DNA of 64,000 nt from Shewanella marina JCM 15074 (GCF_000614975.1 NZ_BALM01000017.1:19971-83970); one strand, 5' to 3'. Counted from the stretch's first letter, positions 40,332 to 49,150 are shown. The notes: generated from the letters alone by a model not told the origin. Numbers and translations: made by a program.

Positions 40332-40748
40332 TTAAGACTTACCGATACGTAAAGTTTGCTGCAACATCGATTTAGCAGCATCGGCAACTTGTACGTTCAT
40401 TTGGTATGAACGTGAAGCTGAAATCATATTAGCCATCTCTTCCATCACATTAACGTTGGGCTTATAAATAAAGCCCTCTTTATCTGCCATTGGATGATCG
40501 GGCATATACTCTTTCAACATAGGTTTGTCACTTTCAACAATCCCTTTAATCTGCACTCCAGTACCCACCTGACCTTGATTAGCCTTGGCCATTTCAGCGG
40601 CAAATACAGGTTGTCTGGCGCGATAGGTTTCCCCTGCACTGCTAGCAACTGAGTTAGCATTCGCAAGGTTACTGGCGGTGGTATTTAAACGCACTGACTG
40701 CGCGGACATACCTGATGCAGATACATTAAAAATATTAAATAAGCTCAT
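40332..40748 (-). CDS. flgC: FlgC, proximal rod protein
   Basis: Proximal rod subunit (138 residues) with FNVSASGMSAQSVRLNTTAS and NLANANSVAS near the start, and the conserved PNVNVMEEMANMISASRSYQ C-terminal helix. Follows flgB by 2 bases. Confidence 0.96.
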   Translation of the reverse strand: MSLFNIFNVSASGMSAQSVRLNTTASNLANANSVASSAGETYRARQPVFAAEMAKANQGQVGTGVQIKGIVESDKPMLKEYMPDHPMADKEGFIYKPNVNVMEEMANMISASRSYQMNVQVADAAKSMLQQTLRIGKS

Positions 40749-40750
40749 GA

Positions 40751-41149
40751 TTATTGCCCCTTAAGCGCACGTTTTAGGCCAGAAAACTTACTGTCTAAAA
40801 AGCCGAGCGACATTTGGTACTCCAGCGCATTTTGCATAAATGCATTTTTCTCTTGCTGCACATCGACCGTATTGCCATCGCCTGTATCAGGCTGATTAGG
40901 GACACGATAACCCACATGCTGCTGCGTAAGCGCTTGTAAATTAAAATGCTGATTGCTGGTATTAACCATGGCTAAACCATTTTGACGTGACTTAGCGGCT
41001 TTTAACGCGTTAGAAAAATCCATATCTTGCGCTTTAAAATGCGGGGTGTCGGCATTCGCTATATTGCTTGAAATCAACTCAGCACGTTGCGCACGTATGC
41101 CCACGGTAAATTGATGTACTCCTAATGCCTTATCAAAATTAATCGCCAT
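40751..41149 (-). CDS. flgB: FlgB, proximal rod protein
   Basis: Proximal rod subunit (132 residues). Conserved SSNIANADTPHFKAQDMDF at about residues 28-46 and C-terminal QNALEYQMSLGFLDSKFSGL. First gene of flgBCDE with a clear sigma-54 promoter. In Vibrio and Shewanella cheV and cheR lie between flgA and flgB; here flgA and flgB are divergent neighbours with nothing between. Confidence 0.96.
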   Translation of the reverse strand: MAINFDKALGVHQFTVGIRAQRAELISSNIANADTPHFKAQDMDFSNALKAAKSRQNGLAMVNTSNQHFNLQALTQQHVGYRVPNQPDTGDGNTVDVQQEKNAFMQNALEYQMSLGFLDSKFSGLKRALKGQ

Positions 41150-41184
41150 TTAATTGCCTCCTGCGATAGCGTACTCTTCACAAA

Positions 41185-41199
41185 GCAATTGGTGTGCCA
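41185..41199 (-). promoter_or_regulatory. Sigma-54 promoter of flgBCDE
   Basis: Exact minus-strand TGGCAC-N5-TTGC, about 36 bases before the flgB start. The best sigma-54 match in the window. The rest of the 420-base flgB-flgA gap is AT-rich and shows no gene. Confidence 0.85.
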
Positions 41200-41403
41200 A
41201 AAAAACAACTCTTCATAAACATGAGATAAAACCTAATAACAACAATGAGTAATAACACCTATAAGACTTTATATAGGCTATAACCAAACGCGACTTTGCT
41301 ACATTAATACGGCATAACTTTGCCGCCGTTGCCGCATCATCGCCATAACATTCTCAGTCAATGGTACGAACATTAAACAACTCTATGCGACTTAATAATT
41401 ATT

Positions 41404-41419
41404 AGGCATAAATATTGCT
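41404..41419 (+). promoter_or_regulatory. Sigma-54 promoter of flgA
   Basis: AGGCAT-N5-TTGCT on the plus strand, 150 bases before flgA; one mismatch in the -24 element. Confidence 0.65.
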
Positions 41420-41568
41420 TAACTCAGCATGAGCTTAATATGAGATAAATTTTGCTAAAAATAATTAATAAAAAAATAAATGTTATTTACAATCAGTCAG
41501 TTAAAGAATAAAGAACAAATGCGACAGTCAAACTTCTGACGTTAATGCAAGGATGCTAACCAATCAAT

Positions 41569-42276
41569 ATGAGTTATTGCCATGTTCTATTCAGCTTAAT
41601 GCTGCTTATTGCCAGCCCGTTAGTCGGAGCACAAGACGCCAGCCAATTGACCGCAGCGCAGGTTGAAAAGATGGCCTATGAGGCCGTGGCCGCAAAAATG
41701 GCATCGATAAGCGATGCCAAAATTGTTATCGAGCCACAAACATTAGACAGCCGCATTCAATTACCGCGCTGTCTTGATAATGTCAAAGCAGAATTAGCCA
41801 GCAATAGAGCCATTAATCGAACTAACACCGTCAGGATCAGTTGCAATAGTCCTGATTTAGATTACCTGTGGCAGATGTTTTTATCTGTGCGCGTGCAAAT
41901 CACCTATCCCGTTGTCGTCACCAACCAAACCTTGGCACCGGGCGAATTGATTAATAGCAGCAATATAAAATTGCAATATCTTGATCAACACAGTTTACGT
42001 GGCAAGCAATTTACCGAGATAGCAAACCTAGATGGTGTAAGGGTTAAACGCCGCGTCGCCCAAGGGCATCCGATATTTGCTGACAACGTCTGCTTTATCT
42101 GTAAAGGCGATAGTGTCTCTATTTATGCCATTTCAGATAATTTCCAAATTAAAACCCAAGGCGAAGCATTGGCTGATGGCAATATTGGGGATCGTATTAA
42201 GGTCAGAAATAGCAAAACCAATAAACAGATTAATGCGTATGTCGAAAAAATTGGGATAGTGAGTATTCGCATGTAA
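41569..42276 (+). CDS. flgA: FlgA, P-ring assembly chaperone
   Basis: Periplasmic chaperone (235 residues) for FlgI. Signal peptide at the start (MSYCHVLFSLMLLIASPLVG, cleaved about AQ), then the C-terminal SAF-type domain (about 115-235) with VVVTNQTLAPGELINSSNIK and VRVKRRVAQGHPIF-like sequence. It ends with IGDRIKVRNSKTNKQINAYV. The flgM promoter overlaps the end of its 3' flank. Confidence 0.93.
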   Translation: MSYCHVLFSLMLLIASPLVGAQDASQLTAAQVEKMAYEAVAAKMASISDAKIVIEPQTLDSRIQLPRCLDNVKAELASNRAINRTNTVRISCNSPDLDYLWQMFLSVRVQITYPVVVTNQTLAPGELINSSNIKLQYLDQHSLRGKQFTEIANLDGVRVKRRVAQGHPIFADNVCFICKGDSVSIYAISDNFQIKTQGEALADGNIGDRIKVRNSKTNKQINAYVEKIGIVSIRM

Positions 42277-42283
42277 TTTTTAC

Positions 42284-42310
42284 TAAAGGCAATTTACATC
42301 TTGCCGATAA
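42284..42310 (+). promoter_or_regulatory. Sigma-28 promoter of flgMN
   Basis: Exact TAAA-N15-GCCGATAA on the plus strand, 35 bases before the flgM start. This places flgM under its own target FliA, the usual feedback. Confidence 0.92.
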
Positions 42311-42344
42311 CAAAGCAAGATTTATAAAAATGCTGGGGATACCA

Positions 42345-42656
42345 ATGCCAATAAATATCAATAATCAAGTTAACAATGCGCTCAATAACTACGGTAAAGC
42401 GGCAGCAAATAAAGTTAACGATAACAACCTTGCCGCCAACAATAGTGCAAAAAGTGATTCCGTCACCTTTACCTCACAGGCGCAGCAATTGAATAATGTA
42501 CAAGCAAAAATGCTAGCAACTCCAGAGGTTGATTTAGCAAAAGTAGCGCAGATTAAACAAGCCATTAGCGAAGGTCGCTATAGCGTAAATCCAGAAAAAT
42601 TGGCACAAAGTATCAGCCAGTTTGAACAACAACTGCAACCTAATACTGAAGAGTAA
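42345..42656 (+). CDS. flgM: FlgM, anti-sigma-28 factor
   Basis: Anti-sigma factor (103 residues) that binds FliA until it is exported through the finished hook. Starts MPININNQVNNALNNYGKAA; the C-terminal FliA-binding region is clear (VDLAKVAQIKQAISEGRYSV, then NPEKLAQSI). I chose the ATG at 42345, which has GGGGA upstream, rather than the one 15 bases before. Followed by flgN after 2 bases. Confidence 0.93.
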   Translation: MPININNQVNNALNNYGKAAANKVNDNNLAANNSAKSDSVTFTSQAQQLNNVQAKMLATPEVDLAKVAQIKQAISEGRYSVNPEKLAQSISQFEQQLQPNTEE

Positions 42657-42658
42657 TC

Positions 42659-43084
42659 ATGACAGACATCGGCCTTTTGATAGAGCAACAACTGATTATT
42701 TTACAACAACTTGAACTGGTTATTTCGAAAGAATCGTCAGCGCTCGAATATCAAAAGCCAGATCTGTTGATGGCAATCGCAAAAGAGAAAGCCACATTGC
42801 TTACAAGTCTTAACGATAATGACAACATTATCAGTAAGCATCCTCAGCAAGGACGCCTTGTGGTTGAAGATGAATTAGCACTCAAAGTTGAGCAAGCTAA
42901 ACAGCAATTACGCCATTGCCAACAATTGAATCGCAGCAATGCCAGCTTAATGGAAATGCAACATGCTAGCGTCAATCGTCTAGCACAAGCGATGCAAGCT
43001 TGCCGCAATAGTCACAGTATGACCTATGATGATAAAGGCCAAACCTCCACCATAGCGTCACTTGGCAGTAATATAAAAGCCTAA
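42659..43084 (+). CDS. flgN: FlgN, FlgK/FlgL export chaperone
   Basis: Helical cytosolic chaperone (141 residues), Gln/Leu-rich, with the FlgN-type N-terminal helix (LIEQQLIILQQLELVISKES). Position after flgM is standard. Ends at a terminator. Confidence 0.85.
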   Translation: MTDIGLLIEQQLIILQQLELVISKESSALEYQKPDLLMAIAKEKATLLTSLNDNDNIISKHPQQGRLVVEDELALKVEQAKQQLRHCQQLNRSNASLMEMQHASVNRLAQAMQACRNSHSMTYDDKGQTSTIASLGSNIKA

Positions 43085-43109
43085 TGATATTGTACGACTC
43101 TCCAATCCA

Positions 43110-43135
43110 GCGGCTTAGTTAAGTCGCTTTTTTTT
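43110..43135 (+). terminator. Terminator after flgMN
   Basis: GCGGCTTA / TAAGTCGC stem (one G-T pair) followed by eight T, 26 bases after flgN. Confidence 0.88.
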
Positions 43136-43168
43136 GCCTAAAAAACGACTTTTAACATATAAGCCCAT

Positions 43169-43194
43169 AAAAAAACCTAGCAATGCTAGGTTTT
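43169..43194 (-). terminator. Terminator after flgP
   Basis: AAAACCTAGCA / TGCTAGGTTTT inverted repeat with a T-run on the minus strand, 25 bases after the flgP stop. Confidence 0.85.
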
Positions 43195-43219
43195 AACTTA
43201 ATAAGCGATTTGAACGCCC

Positions 43220-43675
43220 TTAAAAGTATTGTACTTGACGCATCTGTTGCTGCTGGGCACTTTGTTGATATAAGCGCCATACCTGCTCAAAATCGAGTTC
43301 AAGCTCAGTCACATAAAAATCATCTACTGGGTAGGTTTTGACGACCTTGGCACCACGAATAATCCCTTTTACCGAAGTGCGAATTTGTTCATCTTTAACA
43401 AGCCAATCATCCACCGTGGTATTGGCCGAAACTTGCTGACCATAAACTTGTTCAGCAAGCTCACGATACGCCGCAATCTTAGAAGCTTGCATCGCCATCA
43501 ACACCTTTTGTGCATGACTGCGAGCAGGTTGTTCCTTTAACGGCGCATAACCTGTTGCGGTTAGTTTAGGTAGCTGCTGCGGGGCTTGCAACATAATCAC
43601 TTCAGGTTCATTGCTCGCACAACCGCCAAAAAGAGCACTCGCCGCAACGACCATTGCTACAGGTAATAATCTCAT
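43220..43675 (-). CDS. flgP: FlgP, outer-membrane flagellar lipoprotein
   Basis: LPP20-family lipoprotein (151 residues); in Vibrio FlgP forms part of the basal-body outer-membrane disk (H ring region). Signal peptide with lipobox LFGGC (Cys at residue 19). The C-terminal part contains KIAAYRELAEQVYGQQV and IIRGAKVVKTYPVDD. Overlaps flgO by 4 bases. Confidence 0.9.
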   Translation of the reverse strand: MRLLPVAMVVAASALFGGCASNEPEVIMLQAPQQLPKLTATGYAPLKEQPARSHAQKVLMAMQASKIAAYRELAEQVYGQQVSANTTVDDWLVKDEQIRTSVKGIIRGAKVVKTYPVDDFYVTELELDFEQVWRLYQQSAQQQQMRQVQYF

Positions 43676-44304
43676 GATTTACCTCCAAGAAAAGTCACCG
43701 CTTGCTGGGCATTATCAACCCCTCGGCTTAATTTACCTTGATTGATTGTGACCTGCTCGGTTGTCTTTATATAATTAGGCAATTGCGCAGCAGCAATATG
43801 GGTTTGTGATGCTGCTAATATACGATTAGTGCGTTTATCTAAAATACGGCTATTAACCAGTACACTATCGGCCGATGGGCTAAGCGTCGTCACCATCACA
43901 TATTGCACGAGCATCTCTTGCGATAACCGTTGCCAATCACGGCTGAGCATGAAATCCCCCTCTTTCGACACCTGCATCGCCACCGCCAAGCTAGCATCAA
44001 CCACATTGTGGCCTTGTTGCTTAAAATGCGACATTAATGATTGCTGCAGACTCAAGCCTAAATGGTTAGTGTCTTCTAGGTTAGCGACCAGTACAGGAGT
44101 GGTGACGAGAATATTGCCATCAGTTTGATGCGGTGGTAACTGCTGAGTTAACTGACGCACTAAATAAGCAGACAAATACTCAATATTTGCCGCCTGAGGC
44201 TGAATATTGCCGCTAGTTGGCATATTCCCCATATAAGTACTATCTGGACTATGCATACAGCCCGCCATCAGCAATGCCAACGGTACTATCGCGAGTTTAA
44301 ACAT
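43672..44304 (-). CDS. flgO: FlgO, flagellar outer-membrane lipoprotein
   Basis: FlgO family lipoprotein (210 residues) with lipobox LLMAGC (Cys at about residue 16). The core (about 60-175) matches the family's beta-rich domain (ILVTTPVLVANLEDTNHLGL). I chose the ATG at 44304, preceded by AAAGGAA; a longer frame exists but would put charged residues before the signal peptide. Coupled with flgP by a 4-base overlap, under a sigma-54 promoter. Confidence 0.9.
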   Translation of the reverse strand: MFKLAIVPLALLMAGCMHSPDSTYMGNMPTSGNIQPQAANIEYLSAYLVRQLTQQLPPHQTDGNILVTTPVLVANLEDTNHLGLSLQQSLMSHFKQQGHNVVDASLAVAMQVSKEGDFMLSRDWQRLSQEMLVQYVMVTTLSPSADSVLVNSRILDKRTNRILAASQTHIAAAQLPNYIKTTEQVTINQGKLSRGVDNAQQAVTFLGGKS

Positions 44305-44384
44305 GTAAATTCCTTTTCCCATACACTCATATCTAGTATCGGCAGTGTCAAAAAAATCTTGATCAACCTCAATCACTAAAAACA

Positions 44385-44400
44385 AGCACGACTAATGCCA
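44385..44400 (-). promoter_or_regulatory. Sigma-54 promoter of flgOP
   Basis: Minus-strand TGGCAT-N5-GTGCT, one -12 mismatch, 80 bases before flgO. Divergent from the flgT promoter 10 bases away. Confidence 0.6.
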
Positions 44401-44410
44401 ACTTTGCGTT

Positions 44411-44426
44411 AGGCATAAAATTTGCT
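44411..44426 (+). promoter_or_regulatory. Sigma-54 promoter of flgT
   Basis: AGGCAT-N5-TTGCT on the plus strand, 45 bases before flgT, with the same -24 variant as the flgA promoter. Confidence 0.7.
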
Positions 44427-44470
44427 TACAAACGATTAACAATAATACGCCACAGGTAAGTGTCAGAATT

Positions 44471-45685
44471 ATGTCGACAACAAGGATATCAGCAGCGAAT
44501 AAGCGCCTTAGCAAGCCAACACAGTTTTACCGCCAAGGATTAGCGGCATTATTGCTCGGCCTACTTGCCCCCGTTTTCAGCGCACAAGCCACTTGGGTTG
44601 AAAGCCAAGGTCAAGCCACTATTATCGATGGTGATAAAGAACAAGCGCGGCAACAAGCCATCAGTCAAGCATTAAGCTATACCCTATTAACCAACGGCGT
44701 CAGTTTTAATGGCGAGCAAACCGTCAGCTCAGGCAAACTGACACAAAATGATATCAGCATACAGCATCAATTTAGCCCACAGCGCATTGAACTCATCAAA
44801 GAGTCCATCAGCAATGATGTATTGCATGTTCAGCTCAAGGTAAAGCTTACAGATAGCGCTCATGAACAATGCAACACAGGTACAATTACCAATGCCATTT
44901 TGTTGCCTAAAGCCAGTATTAGTCACCCAGAGCAACTGCGTCATGGACAACTTACCGACTTAGGTAAAAATATCAGTATTCAATTGGGTCAACTTATTGA
45001 CCAACATGCTAAAACCAGTTTTAGCCAAGTGGATGCTAATGAACGCTATGATCTCAGCAAAGAGTTAATTGATGTACGCGGCTATCGCTTACCAAGCTGG
45101 TTAACTGATCTAACCGAAAGCCAATACCTGCTTAACGCAGATATCATTGATATTTCGACTGCAAAACAGGAGAGCTTTTTAGGCTTAATAGACTTTGATC
45201 CAATGCGCCAATTTGCCATCAAGCTGACCCTCTACCATGGCATCAGTGGTGAACGTATTTGGAGTGATAGCTTCCGCACTGAAGCGGAATGGGAGTTTGA
45301 CCGCGCCGCGCATGTGAATACGAATGATCAACGCTTTTGGCAGTCACAATACGGCCATGCGATTAAGCAAGTCTTATTAGACGGTATTCAGAGCATGGAT
45401 CAACAATTAGCCTGCCGTCCGGTATTAGGGCAGATTATTGGTCGTCAAGACAACCGCATCCTATTAAACCTAGGTCGTGATAACCAAGTTAAAGTGGGTG
45501 ATGAGTTTCAGGTACTGTTACAGCAAAATATACCTGACCGCTTAAATGACTTAAGGCCACTAGTTGAGAAGATCAAAGCCACCATTAAAATAGATCAAGT
45601 CACACAAACCACGGCCACAGCAGAATTAAAAAGCAGAGATGCGATAAAAAACGTACAAATCAACGACATTGCGCTCAAGATTTAA
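44471..45685 (+). CDS. flgT: FlgT, H-ring protein of the polar flagellar basal body
   Basis: Periplasmic protein (404 residues) that forms the H ring around the LP ring and supports sodium-type motors in Vibrio and Shewanella. Signal peptide with a long basic start (cleavage after about FSAQA), N-terminal domain (WVESQGQATIIDGDKEQARQ), middle domain and C-terminal SH3-like domain (about 315-404, GRDNQVKVGDEFQVLL). First internal Met choices are possible because the leader is long. Confidence 0.92.
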   Translation: MSTTRISAANKRLSKPTQFYRQGLAALLLGLLAPVFSAQATWVESQGQATIIDGDKEQARQQAISQALSYTLLTNGVSFNGEQTVSSGKLTQNDISIQHQFSPQRIELIKESISNDVLHVQLKVKLTDSAHEQCNTGTITNAILLPKASISHPEQLRHGQLTDLGKNISIQLGQLIDQHAKTSFSQVDANERYDLSKELIDVRGYRLPSWLTDLTESQYLLNADIIDISTAKQESFLGLIDFDPMRQFAIKLTLYHGISGERIWSDSFRTEAEWEFDRAAHVNTNDQRFWQSQYGHAIKQVLLDGIQSMDQQLACRPVLGQIIGRQDNRILLNLGRDNQVKVGDEFQVLLQQNIPDRLNDLRPLVEKIKATIKIDQVTQTTATAELKSRDAIKNVQINDIALKI

Positions 45686-45742
45686 GCACTTAAATTTTAA
45701 GGCTTTTAATACCAGTTAAAACTTGTATAATCAGCTTTGTGT

Positions 45743-45818
45743 CTCCCTATAGCTCAACAGGATAGAGCAGTCGCCTCCTAAGCGATCGATCGGGGTTCGA
45801 GTCCCTGTGGGGAGACCA
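45743..45818 (+). tRNA. tRNA-Arg (anticodon CCT)
   Basis: A 76-base cloverleaf: acceptor stem CTCCCTA/TGGGGAG, D stem GCTC/GAGC, anticodon stem GTCGC/GCGAT with loop CTCCTAA (anticodon CCT at positions 34-36), T stem CGGGG/CCCTG with loop TTCGAGT, discriminator A and encoded CCA. The 3' end is the integration site of the following island, whose left attachment sequence rebuilds the tRNA 3' end exactly. Confidence 0.95.
45804..45818 (+). repeat. Left attachment site (attL)
   Basis: CCTGTGGGGAGACCA, the last 15 bases of tRNA-Arg including the CCA; repeated exactly at 52683-52697. Confidence 0.85.
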
Positions 45819-45875
45819 TGCTCACGCATTTTTATTTACATTTCAATAATGTTACCAATATAGCAGCAGTTTTAT

Positions 45876-45890
45876 CCGCCTATGTGCCGC
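45876..45890 (+). repeat. Left copy of a 15-base terminal repeat, possible integrase arm site
   Basis: CCGCCTATGTGCCGC, 58 bases inside the left end. The same 15 bases occur at 52549-52563 near the right end in the same orientation. Position near both ends fits integrase arm-type binding sites; that role is inferred. Confidence 0.6.
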
Positions 45891-45959
45891 TACACAACGT
45901 TCAAGCTAATTTCAATGGTCACCTTCATTAAATAATATTTACATTTTAACAACACAAGT

Positions 45960-46368
45960 ATGGTTCTAAGCAAAATTTTTACATTTCCACTTTTCATTTT
46001 TACCTGCAATGCAGCGTTGTATGACTTTGTATGGCCCAATTTATCTGAGAAATTTCCCTTAGATGAATTAGCAGAGTTCAAGCCTGATCACTTCAAACTG
46101 TTCAATACAAGACTAACAAGAATCAGCAATTTCCTAATAAGTATGATAAGACTTCACTCCTTCTATGAGCATTATGTTTCAACCACAGCTAACTTTATAA
46201 AACACACAGAATATTCAAGTCGACCACTACAGAAGCAGTTCTCAAAAATGTACGCGAATCTAAATATAGATAAACGAATTTGCTATAGATCACTTCCTGC
46301 ATGCTAAAAACGAAGTAATATCAAGAGAAGATAAAGAGCAAATTAAACATACACTTAAGGACGAGTAA
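45960..46368 (+). pseudogene. Unknown island protein, frameshifted
   Basis: An open frame from 45960 ends at 46307 with an unconvincing tail. From about 46265 another frame gives EFAIDHFLHAKNEVISREDK and runs to a TAA at 46366-46368, directly before the next gene's ATG. Removing one A in GATAAACGAA joins the two into about 135 residues. I recognise no domain. Composition is Phe/Leu-rich at the start, then polar. The tight link to the next gene suggests a two-gene operon. It could also be a chance frame, so confidence is moderate. Confidence 0.45.
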
Positions 46369-46851
46369 ATGATCCTACCTTCACAGCTATATGCCGCCTA
46401 TCTTCAAGCTGATAGCAATAACATAGCTGAGCATGATAAGGATTCAATGAACGCCACTGTTACAACTCAAAGTCTCATTAACAGCGACAGTCAAACCCAC
46501 TTTCAGCTTCGGAACATCAAACCCAAAATCGTATACTCAGTTATTGAACAACAAGCCATTCAATATTCAAAGTATACCCAACATGTCAAAGCAATGTTCA
46601 GTGAACTCTGTACTCAGCTATCAAACATGGAAAACCTCAACCATAAAGGCAGAAAGCTATCCAATATGTACTGTAATGCTTCTCTTAGCTATAAGCCTAT
46701 GATTGCTTATATCAGTGAACCAAAACCAAAGACAGAGCAAGAATTAAAGCAGCAAGAGTGCAATATGATGATCTTGAAGGCTATGCAAGATAAGAGCTCT
46801 GAAGCGTTAGAGCGAAAAGAAAAAGCCTGTGATAAAAGTCCAAACTATTAA
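46369..46851 (+). CDS. Unknown island protein
   Basis: Protein of 160 residues, soluble by appearance, Ser/Asn/Gln-rich, with a Lys/Glu-rich C-terminal third (EPKPKTEQELKQQECNMM) that is probably helical. No signal peptide, membrane segment or motif recognised. It starts directly after the stop of the preceding frame and ends about 115 bases before the OLD nuclease gene. It may be island cargo linked to the defence genes or a remnant. Confidence 0.5.
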   Translation: MILPSQLYAAYLQADSNNIAEHDKDSMNATVTTQSLINSDSQTHFQLRNIKPKIVYSVIEQQAIQYSKYTQHVKAMFSELCTQLSNMENLNHKGRKLSNMYCNASLSYKPMIAYISEPKPKTEQELKQQECNMMILKAMQDKSSEALERKEKACDKSPNY

Positions 46852-46965
46852 AAACCCTTGGCAAAAAAACAGAAATATTAATAAATGCGATGATGATAAA
46901 TAGCATCGTTTTATATATATCATCTAAGATGAAATGCTGTTAGAAAGCATGAAGCGGAGCAACCA

Positions 46966-49134
46966 ATGTACTTACAAAGTGTAAAGATTGAAAATTTCAG
47001 AAAATTTGGTGTTTTAAACAACGTTGTTGAATTTGTTACCCCCTACACCAACAAAGCTTACAAAGAGAAAGATATTAAAAACTCGGTTTCTAGTGCTACC
47101 ACTCTCATTGTCGGAAAAAATAATGTAGGAAAGACAACTATAACTGCTGCTTTGCAGCAAGCAATCTCCGATGAAAAGGTGTCTGGCAACAAATTTAATA
47201 ACATCTACTTAAAAAAAATTTTTGAAATGCATCTTGGTAAATCTGACTTTGAAGATAAAACTCCAAAAATGACATTTGCTTTTACAATTGGTCTTGATGT
47301 CGATCCAGATGTTTTCGCAGTAAATAATATTAGTGACTTCATTAGCGTAGATGAGCTAGAAAAAGATAAAAAGTCTGCTGTGATTGAAGTAAGATATGAG
47401 GTTAAAGAAGAGAGCGAATATAGTAAAGCCGTTCAAATTAGCATAGAAAACTGGAGAAAAAAAGGTTTAACTGAAGCCCAGATGTTCCGAGAGTATATAT
47501 CACTATTGTCAAACAAGATTGATTTTACAAAAAAATTATATAACTCCAATCAAGACGAGGTTTCAGGGACAAATATCAAACTAATCGATATCATAGACCT
47601 CAAGATAATTAATGCAAACCTTGACGATGGGAATCGAACACTATCTACAACATTCAACAAAATTGTTAAATATAGGCTTAACTCAACTGACCAATCTGTC
47701 AACAAAGATATAATAGACGACAAAATATATAGCATCAATTCTGATATAACCAATATGATTGGCAGCCAACACGATGAAACTGTAAATAGTGTTGTGTCAA
47801 AGGTTACTGATGAAAGTAAAATGAAAGTGCATCTACAGTCTAACTTAACATATGCTTCCATGTTCAATAGCTTAATAAATTATGAGTTTATGGAAAATGG
47901 CTACTTTATTCCAGAGAACCAGTTTGGTTTAGGCTATAAAAATCTAATGAGAATAATTGGGCAATTAATAGATTATATGGAGCAATATGATAATGATGAT
48001 GTACATCATAAAATAAACTTAATATGTGTAGAGGAGCCAGAAAATTACATGCACCCTCAAATGCAAGAATTATTCATCAAAAACATTGATGATGCAATTA
48101 GCGTGTTAATGGACAAAACAAAGAAAAATATCAACAGCCAACTTATACTAACAACACACTCATCACACATATTGAACAGCAAAATACATACATCCGGTAC
48201 ATTTAATAACATTAACTATATTTCATCTGGCGAAGATAAGTGTTCAAATGTCATTAGGTTAAGTGATTCTAGAATTGCAAATACAGGAGCTACAGGGGAT
48301 GAAAAAAGGGGAAAAGGATTAATAACTGCTGACGAGCTTACCTTTTTGAAGAAACATATAAAGTTTAAAGTATCAGACCTGTTTTTCTCTGATGCTGTAA
48401 TTCTTGTTGAGGGAATTACTGAAGAACAACTATTAAACCATTACATTTCTGAAAGAAGTGGCTTAGCAAAGTATTATATAAGTGTTTTTAATATTAATGG
48501 GGCTTTTGCTCACATATACAAGTCTTTGCTTGATTTACTTAATGTACCATGTCTAGCAATCACTGACTTGGATATAAAGAGAAGTAGCCAAGAAAAAGGA
48601 GTGAAAACAAAAGAACAACCAGATGCTTGTTATTTACAAATTGAGAGTTTAGAAGGTAGACAAACTACCAATGCTGTTCTGAGAAAGTACATATGTGGTG
48701 TGACTGAAGAAGATGCAGTCGAAACTGATGACGAAGATGAAAAATCAGCGAATATTCCTAGTATTCTTAACTACTATAGAGAAAGTGATAATGCTGGATT
48801 TAAGGTTGTTTACCAAAAGAACAAAATAGAATCTTATTTTGCATCTAGTTTTGAGGAAGCATTTATATTAACAAACTATAAAAACACTATTCTAAATAAG
48901 ACTTTGAAGGATGTTAAGCCCGGGATATATAAAGCAATAGTTGGAAAGGTAGGTGAAGAGGAATATACAAACTCAATTCATAAATCTTACGAATGGCAAC
49001 AGAAGCTTTCCAGTAGCAAAAGTGACTTTGCAAATACGCTTTTGTATAACATTTACTCGATGGCTGAGGATAAACCAGCCCTTCCTGATTATATAGAAGA
49101 CGGACTTGTCTGGCTTGAGTCAAATCTAGGGTAA
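46966..49134 (+). CDS. gajA: OLD family ATP-dependent endonuclease, GajA-like
   Basis: Class 2 OLD protein (722 residues): N-terminal ABC-type ATPase with Walker A GKNNVGKTT (residues 50-58), Walker B region LICVEEPENYMHP (about 353-365) and H-switch LTTHSSHIL, followed by a C-terminal TOPRIM domain with the metal-binding Glu in ILVEGITEEQ (about 478) and DLD (about 533). This is the Gabija GajA architecture, in which the nuclease nicks DNA when nucleotides are depleted during phage infection. GajA proteins I know are nearer 580 residues, so this one is enlarged. It is followed 16 bases later by a UvrD-like helicase, the defining Gabija pair. Base composition is AT-rich. Confidence 0.88.
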   Translation: MYLQSVKIENFRKFGVLNNVVEFVTPYTNKAYKEKDIKNSVSSATTLIVGKNNVGKTTITAALQQAISDEKVSGNKFNNIYLKKIFEMHLGKSDFEDKTPKMTFAFTIGLDVDPDVFAVNNISDFISVDELEKDKKSAVIEVRYEVKEESEYSKAVQISIENWRKKGLTEAQMFREYISLLSNKIDFTKKLYNSNQDEVSGTNIKLIDIIDLKIINANLDDGNRTLSTTFNKIVKYRLNSTDQSVNKDIIDDKIYSINSDITNMIGSQHDETVNSVVSKVTDESKMKVHLQSNLTYASMFNSLINYEFMENGYFIPENQFGLGYKNLMRIIGQLIDYMEQYDNDDVHHKINLICVEEPENYMHPQMQELFIKNIDDAISVLMDKTKKNINSQLILTTHSSHILNSKIHTSGTFNNINYISSGEDKCSNVIRLSDSRIANTGATGDEKRGKGLITADELTFLKKHIKFKVSDLFFSDAVILVEGITEEQLLNHYISERSGLAKYYISVFNINGAFAHIYKSLLDLLNVPCLAITDLDIKRSSQEKGVKTKEQPDACYLQIESLEGRQTTNAVLRKYICGVTEEDAVETDDEDEKSANIPSILNYYRESDNAGFKVVYQKNKIESYFASSFEEAFILTNYKNTILNKTLKDVKPGIYKAIVGKVGEEEYTNSIHKSYEWQQKLSSSKSDFANTLLYNIYSMAEDKPALPDYIEDGLVWLESNLG

Positions 49135-49150
49135 TTGTGGGGTAGTTAGT

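Noticed and set aside
45701..45735. Second MITE end upstream of tRNA-Arg (ATACCAGTTAAAACTTGTAT)
   Set aside because: It resembles the MITE end for only a few bases and has no matching partner nearby.
45890..46081. Minus-strand open frame near the left end of the island
   Set aside because: Overlaps the possible island gene at 45960, has no start signal and no recognisable sequence.
46875..46910. Terminator between the small island gene and the OLD nuclease gene
   Set aside because: Only a five-base CGATG/CATCG stem with a long loop before TTTT; too weak to call.
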